NCBI GenBank assembly: GCA_036924085.1
Contig: JAVGWX010000019.1
Location: forward strand, 21,738,293 to 21,802,292
DNA from: Ariolimax columbianus
Lineage: Eukaryota; Mollusca; Gastropoda; Stylommatophora; Arionidae
Direction: 5' to 3'
DNA: 64,000 nucleotides
Each line of letters opens with the position of its first letter. The stretch's first letter is position 1. Both the position numbers and the translations under genes were made by a program. The notes beneath the pieces were generated by a model. It did not search any database. It worked only from the letters and a program-made list of their open reading frames with translations, and was not told the DNA's origin. This document shows positions 54,345 to 64,000 of this stretch, piece after piece.

Positions 54345-54640
54345 AGTAGCAGAATGTAGTCCAGAGAACGGAATGCGTTGTGTCGCAGTTTACAGACTGA
54401 CTGCGATATTTGCACCTTTCGGTGCAACACATCCGACTTCAGCTAGCATTTTTGAGGTGTAGAAGGGTCTTGGCAGCTCTGGTTCGCTGGCCCTGACGCA
54501 AGCAGTCAGCTATGGGTCTCTGACCGCTGCAGCTCATGCGCTGCTCAGCTCTGGTTCGCTGGCCATGACGTAAGCAGTCAGCTATGGGTCTCTGACCGCT
54601 ACAGCTCATGCGCTGCTCAGCATCTTGATCCCATTTACAA
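54345..54640 (-). repeat. Repeat F, inverted copy with internal 72-bp duplication
   Basis: Inverted CAGTCTGTAAACTGCGACAC, AGAGCTGCCAAGACCCTTCT and GATCAAGATGCTGAGCAGCG. The block beginning CAGCTCTGGTTCGCTGGCC occurs twice, at 54474 and 54546. Confidence 0.85.
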
Positions 54641-54965
54641 TGTATGAGACAAAGTATGTTTCCACAGATACATTTTGCTTGTAATAGCTGTCTGTTAAGG
54701 ATTAGCCATAATAAATATGTCGCAATGCCCTTTTATTTAATTTTTATTTTAAACCTGAATAAATAACAATTAAATTCTAATATATGTGTAGAAACAATCG
54801 CGGAGTGAATGAAGAAAAGCATTGTGCGTTACACGAGTCAGGGAAACAATAGCACTCGGGATTTCGAGTAGAGTCAGATCAATGGAAGGTTCGTTAGCTC
54901 GGGATGGAACTTTGGCCAAACATAGTTCGTTTTATGCCGTAACTGATATCATGGATGTAGTGACA

Positions 54966-55255
54966 AGACTACTACCATTACAGCAACTACTATCACTACT
55001 ATAAACTATTACTATTACTACTATTGCTATTACTACTGCTGCTGCTAAAACTACTACTGCTGTTGATGTTACTACTACTACTGCTGCTGCCAATACTACT
55101 ACTACTACTGCTGATGTTACTACTATTACTACTGCTGTTACTACAATTGCTGCTGTCACTACTATTACTACTGTTGATGTTACTACTACTGCTGCCACTA
55201 CTATTACTACTGCTGCTACTACTACTACTACTTCTACTACTACTGCCAAAACTAC
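54966..55255. repeat. Compound trinucleotide repeat (ACT/GCT/ATT)n
   Basis: About 290 bases of imperfect triplets, mostly ACT, TACT and GCTGCT. The Leu-rich plus frame and Val-rich minus frame are artefacts of the period. Confidence 0.93.
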
Positions 55256-55349
55256 TGCAGCATCTCGGCTGTGAGGTATTGCCACATCCATCTTACGGAC
55301 AAAATCCTCACTCCAAACGATACCTACATGTTGGACGCCTAACATAATT

Positions 55350-56235
55350 CCTGAGAAGTCACCATTTCAGCACTGATGACAAAGATTGGAACAGACATTC
55401 TGAAAAATATTTCTACGCTGAAGCTTTTCAAGCATTACCTTACTTAAACGCAGGGATAAGTGCATAAACGTTGCAGGATATTATATCGAAAAACCTGGCA
55501 TTTTGACTATTTAAACATTAACATTATAAAAAAAGTTCTGGTTTGACTTGAACACCCTAATTCATGAGAGAATGGGTCACATTTCAAGGAAATTTAAGCT
55601 AACAAATGTAGTCTTGAGGATACTGGGGGTGAAAAAAATTGAAAGACATAAAAAGACGATAAATCATATATTTTAGCCATTTTAAATGACGTGAAGTGGT
55701 AAAAACCATACAGGAAAGATAGGTTGAAGGCAGCCGAGCATGAAGTAGGCAACCCTACAAGCTGGAGGATAACATCAAACGATGGTTGAGCAGCAGTCTG
55801 TCTGTGTGTGTGTGTGTGTACTACCAGAACGATATATAGAAAATGTCGGAGACCCAATTGCATACAACCCTCATTGTGGAGACGGCACATGAATTAAATT
55901 GTCAGCCACCTGTTGCAGGGTTTTTCCCCAAACTCAGAATTGATCCCACTAAATTATATTCACCAATTTAATGCGATGATGAATCTATGAATCTAGTAGA
56001 TCTACTTTCGATGCAATTCGGCCATGCATCATTAATTGATTGCTAATTTAACGTACCACGAAAAACTAAACGGTGGATAACGGACAATAGCTGTGAATGT
56101 AATAATGATTCCCTTTCCTGGGGAGAAATGAACTTCAACACTAAACTCGTTTTTTTTTCTTCAAAATGGTAAACCAACAGATTCATCATCATCATGTGCA
56201 CTGCCGTAGTGTCGTTTACCAACTCTTGTTGATTG
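55350..56235. other. No gene recognised
   Basis: Contains a TG run near 55802-55819 and otherwise undistinguished sequence. Confidence 0.4.
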
Positions 56236-56239
56236 TCGC

Positions 56240-56590
56240 CCATGCCGTTCTCTCAGGCTATACAGCATCTTCTCTCTCTCTCTCGGCCTTCCTCTGTGTC
56301 TTGCTTTGTCACACCGTGATCTAAGCCGCCTCTTCTCATAACTTGCCCAAAAAAGGATAACTGTCTTGTTCTGATTCTTGCAATAATTTGTGTTTGTGCC
56401 TCCTCGAGTCCTGTATCATAAGTCTTCTTTGCAGTCCATAGGATCCGCAGCATTCTTCTGTAAAGTCACATCTCCGTTGCTTCCAAAGATCTAAGCGCTT
56501 CCTTGCTAATTGTCCATAATTCACTGACATATGTCAGCACTGGTTCCACATAGCATCCAATGATTCTCCTTCTTAGTTGCAGCGACAAGG
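56240..56590 (-). mobile_element. RTE-like LINE C-terminal fragment (family R5)
   Basis: Minus-strand frames read LRILWTAKKTYDTGLEEAQT, ARIRTRQLSFFGQVMRRGGL and DHGVTKQDTEEGRERE. This is the I-x-W-T-x-K-x-(N/Y) and FGHVMRR segment of RTE-type proteins. The upstream part is in another frame with stops. Confidence 0.7.
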
Positions 56591-56942
56591 TTTTGTTGCA
56601 CACAGATTAGACTCGATTATTTAAAGGGAAAATAACCATGGCTTTCTTTATGTATCTAAAGAACGCCATGAAATAACCCTCCCAGATAATAGCAAATATG
56701 CACCGAATAATCGATTGTATTCTATTCAGTGCCGAATAATTGATTTTGATTGACTATACATATCCAACCGAATCCACTGTTACTGAATATGTAGAGGTCA
56801 AAGATCCATGTCATCGTTTTAGACACAACACGTCAGAATCCTTGAAGTTTCAATCCGTGCTGCAGTGACATTGTAGAAGTCGTTTCAACTACTAAGTAGT
56901 GAGATCAGCAGTGCAAATTCTTCTTTTTGCAATGGATACTAG

Positions 56943-57180
56943 CCACGGGGACTCAGTGGTCTCGAGGTAAGGTGTCCGCCTAGGGTCTCGGTTCGAATCA
57001 CGGTGGAGACCTGGATTTATTCACGTGAATCTTCTGGTAAAAATTCCCCTGATCTCTTGGTAATGAGATCGGACTCCCGTATTCAGTGTCGAGCACGTTA
57101 CAAATCCCTTGACAATTAGAAATCGAAAAGAGTAGGTTTAGCGGCCGCTGTCAGGACAAAATTTAAAAGATTCTAGTTAG
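56943..57180 (+). mobile_element. SINE, family C
   Basis: GGGGACTCAGTGGTCTCGAG head, B box GGTTCGAATC, body GGTAAAAATTCCCCTGATCT, GTGTCGAGCACGTTACAAAT and a GGCCGCTGTCAGGACAAAAT end. Confidence 0.85.
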
Positions 57181-57605
57181 GACAGAAGTGTGTAACGGAT
57201 AGTACCTCACGGTGAGAGGCAGCCACATCCTTGATGGCCAGGATCCTATTTGGTTCCCCCACTTCTGTCTAGCTCACGTATGGCTCCTAGACTCTGCATG
57301 TGTACGGCAGCGCCATCCCCTGGGCAACGGCTTTGGCTGGCCGGCTAAACTACGTGTGTGAAACGACAAGAAATGGGAGTCCACCCCTGACAAGTACACA
57401 CAGCTGCTGGTGGAAGAGGCGGAAGATCGACCTGTGCGATAGCAACTCTAAAAGCAGGAGCTGGAAACGCTTGCTATCGGGCTAAGGGCGCACCAGAGAC
57501 CATAGTTTGTAAGCGGTTAGAACAACGTTCAGAAAGCAATTGCAAACTACTGGATGTAAAATGTCAAGAAACATGACAGTCGAGAGAAACGAAACTCAAA
57601 GATCT

Positions 57606-57846
57606 TTTTTTTTTTTTTTTTGCTTTCGTCTTATTTCTCTAATCCCTAAGGCGGTGTGCGTTGCACTGTGGTTTTCATTTTGCGCCTGTCGGCCCATTGC
57701 ATCCGACTTAAGCATGCATTTTACGTAAGGGTCTGCTTCCTCCTGCATTTTCTAAGGGTTTGCTTCCCCAGGGTAACGGCCGGTGCTGCGATGGGGATCG
57801 AACCCAGCACCTTCTGGTTGCGAGCCTTGTCACTTAACCACTAGGC
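57606..57846 (-). mobile_element. SINE, family B, inserted in the RTE element's 5' region
   Basis: Inverted copy with poly(T) at its low end, CTGTCGGCCCATTGCATCCG, GTTTGCTTCCCCAGGGTAAC, GATCGAACCCAGCACCTTCT. The 12-bp ACTCAAAGATCT flanks it (57594-57605, 57847-57858). Confidence 0.93.
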
Positions 57847-57969
57847 ACTCAAAGATCTGATGGTGAGGCCCTCAGGCCAGATAGATCATCGACGCCAACT
57901 GGGGAAGAGGCCGATTGCAGAGTCAGTACAACTAATAGAGATGACGGTCTAAAGCCCGACTGCATTACA

Positions 57970-58720
57970 GTGGACAACTCTGAAATGGGACTAAAAACAA
58001 AACTAAGAATAGGCACATGGAACTTCAAGGGCCTATACCAGGGCAAATTGTTCAGAATTGGAAGAGAAATGGAGAGAACCAAGATAGAGATTCTTGGTGT
58101 CTCTAAACACAGATGGTTCGGTCAACGGCACTGTACCAGCTCCTCGGGAAAAAACATTCATATACTCTGAGATGGACAAGGGTGGAAAAAGCGGGGTCGG
58201 CTTTATTCTGTCAAAGAAGACGGCACCTTCACTACTCGGTTACAATCCAGTCAACAACCGAATAATTGTAATCAGACTAAAGAAAAATACAAGACATGTA
58301 ACAATAATTCAAGTGTATGCACCAACATCAGCAGCTGACGATTGCGAAATGGACTGTTTTTATAACACCTCGCAAGAAACGGTGGAAAAAGTTGAAAAAA
58401 GAGATATCTTGATCATCATTGGCGACTTCAATGTGAAAGTTGGAGAGGAAATAGCCGAAGAGGAGAGAAGTGTTCGAGGACCTTTTGGTTTGGGACACAG
58501 AAATGAGCGCGGAGAAAAACTGGTTGAATTCTGCACGGAAAACAACCTCTCCATTGCCAACACCTTATTTAAACAACATCAACGTAGACTATACACGTGG
58601 ACCTCCCCTGATGGCAACAGCAGAAACCAAATAGATTACATCTTAGTGCAAACAAAGATGGAGATCAAATGTTCTGGCAACAAAAACACTGACAGGAGCA
58701 GCCTGCGATACGGACCATGA
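57970..58720 (+). pseudogene. RTE endonuclease domain
   Basis: APE-type endonuclease: LRIGTWNFKGLYQGKLFRIG (Asn), EILGVSKHRW (the catalytic Glu of the usual SE-x-RW is Lys here), KGGKSGVGFIL, VTIIQVYAPTSAADDCEMDC, IIIGDFNVKVGEE (Asp and Asn), GPFGLGHRNERGEKLVEFC, RRLYTWTSPDGNSRNQIDYI. The final Asp-His box survives as TDHELL after a shift near 58700. A shift near 58140 joins 57970-58131 with 58150 onward. The domain nicks target DNA to prime reverse transcription. Confidence 0.9.
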
Positions 58721-59282
58721 ATTACTGTTTGTAGTTTTCCAAACAAGACTACGTACGATCAACAAAGGTTGCCAGCCAATACGCTTCGATGTATCAGCAA
58801 TACCTACTGAATACAACATCAAAGTAGAAAATAAATTTGAGGCGTTGCTTGCGGTACACGAAGAGATGACATCTGAAGAGTTGACATCGTACGCAAGGGA
58901 TATTTTGATCTCGACAGCGAAAGAAATGATTCCCAAGATGTCGCACAAGAAACACAGCTATATAACAAAGGAAACACAGAAACTAATTGAAGAAAGGTAA
59001 CAATTAAAACAAATGGGAAGTAAGGCGACCAACACAGCATATAAAAACTGCGCAAGAAAAGTTTGAAGAGAAATAAGAAAATATAAAGGAAGATACGTAG
59101 TGAAAACGTGTAAGGATATAGAAAACCTACAACAACAAGGCAGAGAAAGAGATGCATTCAAAGCAATAAGAACACTGACAAGGGAGTTCCGTCCGGTTCC
59201 ACATGTCATAAATGACAAAGAGGATAACACATTAACAGAAACCAAAGACATACTGAATAGATGAAGAGAGTACTGCAGAACC

Positions 59283-60837
59283 ATGTATGGAGATAGCACA
59301 AAGCGCTCAGTTACAATCCTACTAAAGGATGAGCAAGAACCTGAACAAACATTGGAAAAAGTACGGTCTGCAGTTAAAAGCGTGAAAAAGGGAAAGTCCC
59401 CAGGATGCGATGATATCCCAGCAGAGCTAATACAAGCAGGAGGAGAGACAAGTGCTCGAGTCTATCACAAGCTGTGTAAACAGATATGGCACAGTGCAGA
59501 GTGGCCAGAAGCATGGAAGAAATCAATTTATATTCCCCTCCCCAAAAAAGGCAACCCGAAGTTGTGCACGAACTACCGAACTATCGCGCTGATCAGCCAC
59601 GCTAGCAAGATCATCTTGCGAATCCTATGAAAAGGTTTGGTTTGAATCTGAAATTCACGTAGTACAGGCAGGTTTTAGGAAAGACAGATGGACCAGGGAC
59701 CACATATTCAATTTAAGCAATATCTACGAAAAATGCAGAGAGTTTAATGTAGACCTGTACACATTTTTAATTGATTACACCAAGGCCTTCGACACGGTAA
59801 AACATCAAAATCTGTGGAGAATCATGAAGGAAATGGGGTTTCCTTTGCATATAGTTCATCTCACTGAAACTTTATACCAAGATCAACAAGCCGCTGTCCG
59901 AGTATCTGGGCAAACATCAGATTGGTTTAAAGTACAAAAGGGAGTCCAACAGGGATGTATCCTCTCACCTTATCTGTACAACATATATGCGGAATGTATA
60001 ATAAGAAATGTTCGAGAAGACGAGAATATTGAAAGTAACGACCCATTTACGATTGGAGGGTACGAGATTCCAGAGTTACGATACGCAGATGACACAGTGA
60101 TAGTATCAAGAAGTGCGGAAGGGCTAGAGCAGCTACTTTCAGCCGTTAATAGACATAGTAAAGATCAAAACCTGTTCATAAACATAAATAAAACAAAGAT
60201 GACCACCGACAAAACAAATTGTCAGCATACATTTACAGTAGGTGGTGAGGAAATAGATCAGGTCACACATTTTGGATATATGGGCTCCAGAATTGACAAA
60301 AATGGCGACTGCTCGAAAGAAATCAGAAGACTAGCTATGGCAATGCATAGACTGAACTGTCAGAAGAAATTATGGCAGAACACCAACAAAATGATAAAAA
60401 TAAAAGTCTGCGTTTTTCCTGTGGCAGCTTATGGCTGTGAATCATGGACGATTACCAAAACTTCTAGACAAAGAATCGAATCCTTCGAGTCAAAATGTTA
60501 CAGAAAGATCCTCAAAATACTCTGAACAGAGAAAAAAACAAATGTACACATTCGGCAAGAGTTGAACATAGAGGAGAACTGGTTTATCAATTCCATTTTG
60601 GCTAGAAAATGCAAGTACTTTGGTCACATCAAGAGACACAACGGTCTTGAGAGGACGGTGATGGAAGGTATGGTGCCAGGCAAAAGAGGAAGGGGTAGAT
60701 CAAGAAGACGATGGCACCAAGATATTCAGGAATGCCTGGGTATGACTGTGGCGGAGGCTGGAGTTTTTGCAAGAGAACGAGTTTCTTTCAGACAGACTGT
60801 GATGGGAGCGACGTTCTACAAAGGATATGATACATGA
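59283..60837 (+). pseudogene. RTE reverse transcriptase domain and C-terminus
   Basis: Three blocks. 59283-59630: KGKSPGCDDIPAELIQAGGE, WPEAWKKSIYIPLPKKGNPK and NYRTIALISHASKI. Then 59640-60525: QAGFRKDRWTRDHIFNLS, motif A TFLIDYTKAFDTV, motif B KGVQQGCILSPYLYNIYAEC, motif C LRYADDTVIVS, INKTKMT, and YGCESWTITK. Then 60562-60837: FGHIKRHNGLERTVMEG and RGRGRSRRRWHQDIQECLG. All three catalytic Asp are present, but frames are broken near 59635 and a stop lies at 60523. Confidence 0.92.
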
Positions 60838-60889
60838 TGACGATGAGTTAAAAATCGATCCAAATTTATTGTTTTTCCCCCCAGTCCTA

Positions 60890-61010
60890 GTAAGCCGCAG
60901 GAAGTTAAAAATACATACCACGAATAGCCGAAGCATTCGGTTACCTGGCAACAGCCGTAAACATGTCTGTTTGAATACCAGGATTCCAAGTACTCCAACT
61001 AACTAGCCAT
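60890..61010. repeat. Minor interspersed repeat shared with 17155-17255
   Basis: AGCCGCAGGAAGTTAAAAAT and TCTGTTTGAATACCAGGATT recur in the second location in the same orientation. Confidence 0.5.
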
Positions 61011-61152
61011 TCCAGATCTCATGCTGTATCTGCAGAAGGACATGGAACCAAACATATACTCAGCTACATTAATGATATCAGCTTTGAAACACACGCTTCT
61101 GGTCGGTTTTATAATTAATTGTATTTTGTATCTGCAGGATTAAACTTAACTT

Positions 61153-61306
61153 CTGGGATCAAGATGCCGAGCAGCGCATGAGCTGCAGTGGTCAGCATTT
61201 AAGAATACGTTGAATGTGCATAGCTTTTAGAGCAAAGTAATGTAAATGAAACTGGTTGAATACAATCTCTGCAGAGTCTTCTAAACAAGTATAAAGACGT
61301 TAAGTC
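61153..61306 (+). mobile_element. Repeat F head fused to a CR1-like tail
   Basis: 61153-61195 is the beginning of repeat F (GATCAAGATGCCGAGCAGCG). From 61196 the sequence changes abruptly to the CR1-like 3' end (GAATGTGCATAGCTTTTAGA, GAAACTGGTTGAATACAATC, TCTAAACAAGTATAAAGACG). Confidence 0.7.
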
Positions 61307-61515
61307 GTGGGTTCAAATCATGATGGAGACTGGGATTTCTTCCTTTAGACTTTCTGTTATTTCCCCGGATCTCTGGGTAGTAGAGATCGGGCGCATGTGT
61401 ACAGTGTCTCGCACGTTAAAAATTCCTCGACAGTTGGAAACCGTAAACAGTATTCTTAACGGCCGCCGCCCGGGCAGAATTCACAATTATGTTAAAAATC
61501 TACCCAATCTATAAC
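61307..61515 (+). mobile_element. SINE, family C, lacking most of the head
   Basis: Begins at the B-box area GGGTTCAAATCATGATGGAG and continues with CCGGATCTCTGGGTAGTAGA, CGTTAAAAATTCCTCGACAG and AAATCTACCCAATCT, giving the full body. Confidence 0.7.
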
Positions 61516-61572
61516 GGGATCCTCGCCGATGCATTGTTCGTGCATTGTGCTTGGATTCTTCAAATATATGAA

Positions 61573-61940
61573 GGGGGTCAAGATGCTGAGCAGCGCATGA
61601 GCTGCAGCGGTTAGCGACGTATAGCTAACTGCTAGCATCAGGGCCAGCGAACCAGAGCTGCCAATACCCTTCTACACCTCCACGTGGTGATACTGGATAA
61701 CAGGCTACAACAGAGCAGACTGGCTAAGGAGAAGGAATCGAAGAGTGAATGCTAACCCGCTACTCAAAAAATGTTTGCTGAAGTCGGATGTGTTGGACCA
61801 ACAGGTGAAAATTTCGCAGTCAAGCTGTAAACTACGACAAAACGCATTCTGCTCTCTGGACTACATTCTGCTACTTAAGCCCTTTCATGGTTTGTTAGCG
61901 GGAGATTGAGAACGAACGAAGCCAAGCCAAACTTAACTTC
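61573..61940 (+). repeat. Repeat F, complete copy
   Basis: GGTCAAGATGCTGAGCAGCG to GGGAGATTGAGAACGAACGA. Closest to the copy at 2332-2700. Confidence 0.85.
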
Positions 61941-61989
61941 TTAAACGATTCCCTCAGTAGAGCCGATATATGGGCTTGCAAAATGTATT

Positions 61990-62450
61990 ACAATTCTACA
62001 GAGCTGATATTGGCTATATGGTTGCTAAGGATGTCCTGCACGTACCATCACGGAACAAACAAACAACATGGCGTTATAATTGCAGCTAAGAGATGGCCGT
62101 CTCACTATTAACATGACCTGGTCGTAAACAGTCTGTCACAGAACGCACGCCGTTTTGGAACTTCATAATCCATTCATACACTTGATGGAGTGAAAGGCAA
62201 TGCATCAACGTACTGGACCTTCATTCGTCGATGAATTTCTATAGGTTTCACCCCTTCGCTGCTCAAACAACGGATAACAGAAAGCTGCTCCTTTTTGGGG
62301 CATTTTAATAGTGGTGCGCCATCTTGTAACTGCAATTGTGACGCCATATTGTTAGTCTGCAAAATCTGCCCAGTTAAAAGAGTAAGATCACATTCGATTA
62401 TTTTTTGGTCCTCGTGGGATTTTGCGCAAAAACTAATCAGAAACCAGAAC
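61990..62450 (-). mobile_element. Mariner transposase N-terminal fragment
   Basis: The minus-strand frame from about 62370 gives KEQLSVIRCLSSEGVKPIEI, HRRMKVQYVDA and, after a shift, VYEWIMKFQNGVRSVTDCLR, the paired helix-turn-helix part of mariner transposase. It resembles the end of the element at 4283-5532 on both the protein and DNA levels. The catalytic domain is missing. Confidence 0.75.
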
Positions 62451-62476
62451 ATCAAATCTTACTATATTGTGGATAT

Positions 62477-62830
62477 CATTATTCTGAGCAGTACATGAGC
62501 TGCAGCGATCAGCAACCCAAAGTTGAATGCTAGAGTCAGGGCCAGCGAACAAGAGCTGCCAAAACCCATCTACACCTACACGCGGTAATTCTAGACAACA
62601 ATCTGCAACAGGACAGACTAACTAAGGAGAAGGGATCGAAGACGGTTAGCTAACCCGTTTCTCAAAAATGCCTGCTAAAGTTGGATGTGTCGGACCGAAG
62701 GTGTACAAATTTGGCAGTCAAGCTGTAAACTGCAACACAACACATTCCGTTCTTCGGACAACATCCTGCTACTTTCAAAGTCCTTCTCATGGCTTGGTAG
62801 CGGGAGTTTGAGGACAAAGAAGAAGAAGAT
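62477..62830 (+). repeat. Repeat F, diverged copy
   Basis: TGAGCAGTACATGAGCTGCA, GAGCTGCCAAAACCCATCTA and GCAGTCAAGCTGTAAACTGC. It is the most diverged full copy. Confidence 0.8.
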
Positions 62831-63477
62831 GTAAAATGTACACCGAAGCCGATCACAACAAATAGGTATGGCTCAGTTAACGCATCGAGACAGAAGCAAA
62901 ATTAAATTCACGTCACATCTATAAGAATTTGTCCGCGACAAAGATTAAAAGAAAACACATTACTAATAACAACAACAATAAGAACGAGCTTTGAGAGAAG
63001 ACGCTCCACGCCAACGTTGCCAACATCTTAACACTATTTTAGACTGCCCTCGGGGATACTATTATCCATATCAGCTGTAACCTAGTGTGGAGATGAAATA
63101 AATGCACAATCAATGATATACAGCGATCTGCGATACCGAATGACTGATTTACTGAATTAATACGAGACAAGTAGAATGTGCATGAACAGGTAGAAACTAA
63201 CAGGAATTCTAAAAGCAAAAGCCGCGATATACCAGCTACCGTTCTTCTTCTTCTTGTGTTCACTTATTCTTGTTTGCACGGGTAGACATTTCCGTTATCT
63301 AGAGCTCTCTTTAGCTGCGTAGAACTTGAGAGTTTAATGTCATTTTACCATTGAGTTTTCCTTAACTGGCTATGCATATGGCAGTCAAGTAAACAAAGGG
63401 CAGCAGATTGTTAGCTAGCAGTTTGGTAGCTTGCTGAGTCCAGACGTGCACAGTGATGGAGCAGAGACACGATCATG
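62831..63477. other. No gene recognised
   Basis: Short TTC repeat near 63242. No coding or element structure seen. Confidence 0.4.
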
Positions 63478-63810
63478 TCTTAGTCGACCTGTATTTCTAC
63501 AGAGGTGGATGTCCGTGTGCAGGTCCCTGCTCTGGAGTGAGCTGATTGTGGTCGTGATGAGGATTTTCTGCTTTACTGGCTAGGTTCGAGCAGCTTATTA
63601 CTCCGCTGCGTTAGGACAAATGCCGTGGTCCATCCTAATAGACTCAAACACTAGAGCAAAGTAGATCCGCAGCCTTTAAGGCGCCATCCATGCTGCTGTT
63701 AACAAACCACCTAACCACGGCCGGTGTTATGCCATGTCACACAGTTAGTCGTCTCTTATGACATGCTCTCTGTGGGGCAGTGGCGCTATTCGTGTCCTTG
63801 TCAAACACAA
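63478..63810 (-). repeat. Repeat H, inverted complete copy
   Basis: TTAGTCGACCTGTATTTCTA, GAGCAGCTTATTACTCCGCT, GCTGTTAACAAACCACC and CATGCTCTCTGTGGGGCAGT are the inverse of the blocks in 1362-1722 and 51105-52443. Confidence 0.85.
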
Positions 63811-64000
63811 AAACCCCGACGGACCAGGAACATGTACATGTGTTTATTGTATAAACAGAAGGCGAAGAATGGTGATCCGTCCCTGCCGGTCAGAAACGTG
63901 CTAGTCGTCATCGGTTGGTTCTGATCGTCTGTTACTCTTTTTCTGTCCACACACTCCTCCCATTTATCCAGGCCTGTCTGCCTTCTTAATTCCCGAGAAC

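Larger units (their letters stand above)
57859..60850 (+). mobile_element. RTE-clade LINE, near full length (family R1)
   Basis: A single-ORF element with an APE endonuclease followed by reverse transcriptase and a 3' end near ATGATGACGATGAG, typical of RTE. The 5' end probably continues to about 57240 beyond the inserted SINE. Endonuclease and RT motifs are listed in the two following entries. Frameshifts near 58140, 58700 and 59635 and stops near 58999, 59264 and 60523 disable it. A partial copy of its 3' end is at 44561-44850. Confidence 0.92.

Noticed and set aside
54932..55347. Val/Ala-rich and Leu-rich open frames
   Set aside because: Trinucleotide repeat; composition follows the repeat.

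Overview
This is eukaryotic DNA: long introns with GT-AG junctions, non-LTR retrotransposons, tRNA-headed SINEs, decayed mariner elements and many minisatellites, and no bacterial gene organisation. The mixture of RTE, CR1 and RNase H-bearing LINEs with several SINE families, plus the style of the one clear gene, suggests a lophotrochozoan, most likely a gastropod mollusc. That placement is inference.

The only gene I can assign is a Golgi core-2/I-branching beta-1,6-N-acetylglucosaminyltransferase (GCNT family) on the minus strand. I rebuilt it from five coding exons with compatible phases: 50028-50930, 31379-31462, 30042-30181, 18176-18283 and 13189-13379. Together they give about 470 residues plus a start supplied by an unseen upstream exon. 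The protein has a type II membrane anchor, the catalytic PDE motif and the two basic UDP-binding residues. Its introns (18.6, 1.2, 11.8 and 4.8 kb) make up more than half of the window.

Region by region: 1-13 kb lies downstream of the gene. It holds SINEs, a near-complete dead mariner with terminal repeats, RNase H LINE and RTE fragments, and two possible orphan exons. The 13-18 kb intron is dominated by a 23-bp minisatellite split by a CR1 LINE and a SINE. The 18-30 kb intron has a 37-bp array, a satellite of about 163 bp, a truncated LINE endonuclease, a duplicated unknown sequence with SAP-like coding remnants, and another split array. The 31-50 kb intron has arrays with 49-, 19-, 40-, 25- and 31-bp units, a probable solo LTR with target-site duplication, two copies of a LINE family tied to minisatellites, an antisense RTE and nested LINEs. 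The 51-64 kb part is upstream of the gene: RNase H LINEs, SINEs with target-site duplications, a 2.9-kb RTE element and a mariner fragment.

Apart from the glycosyltransferase no intact functional gene is visible. The most notable features are the crowding of different minisatellites in the introns of one gene, some touching splice sites, two arrays tied to the same LINE family, and the unexplained SAP-like duplicated region at 25.6-27.5 kb.
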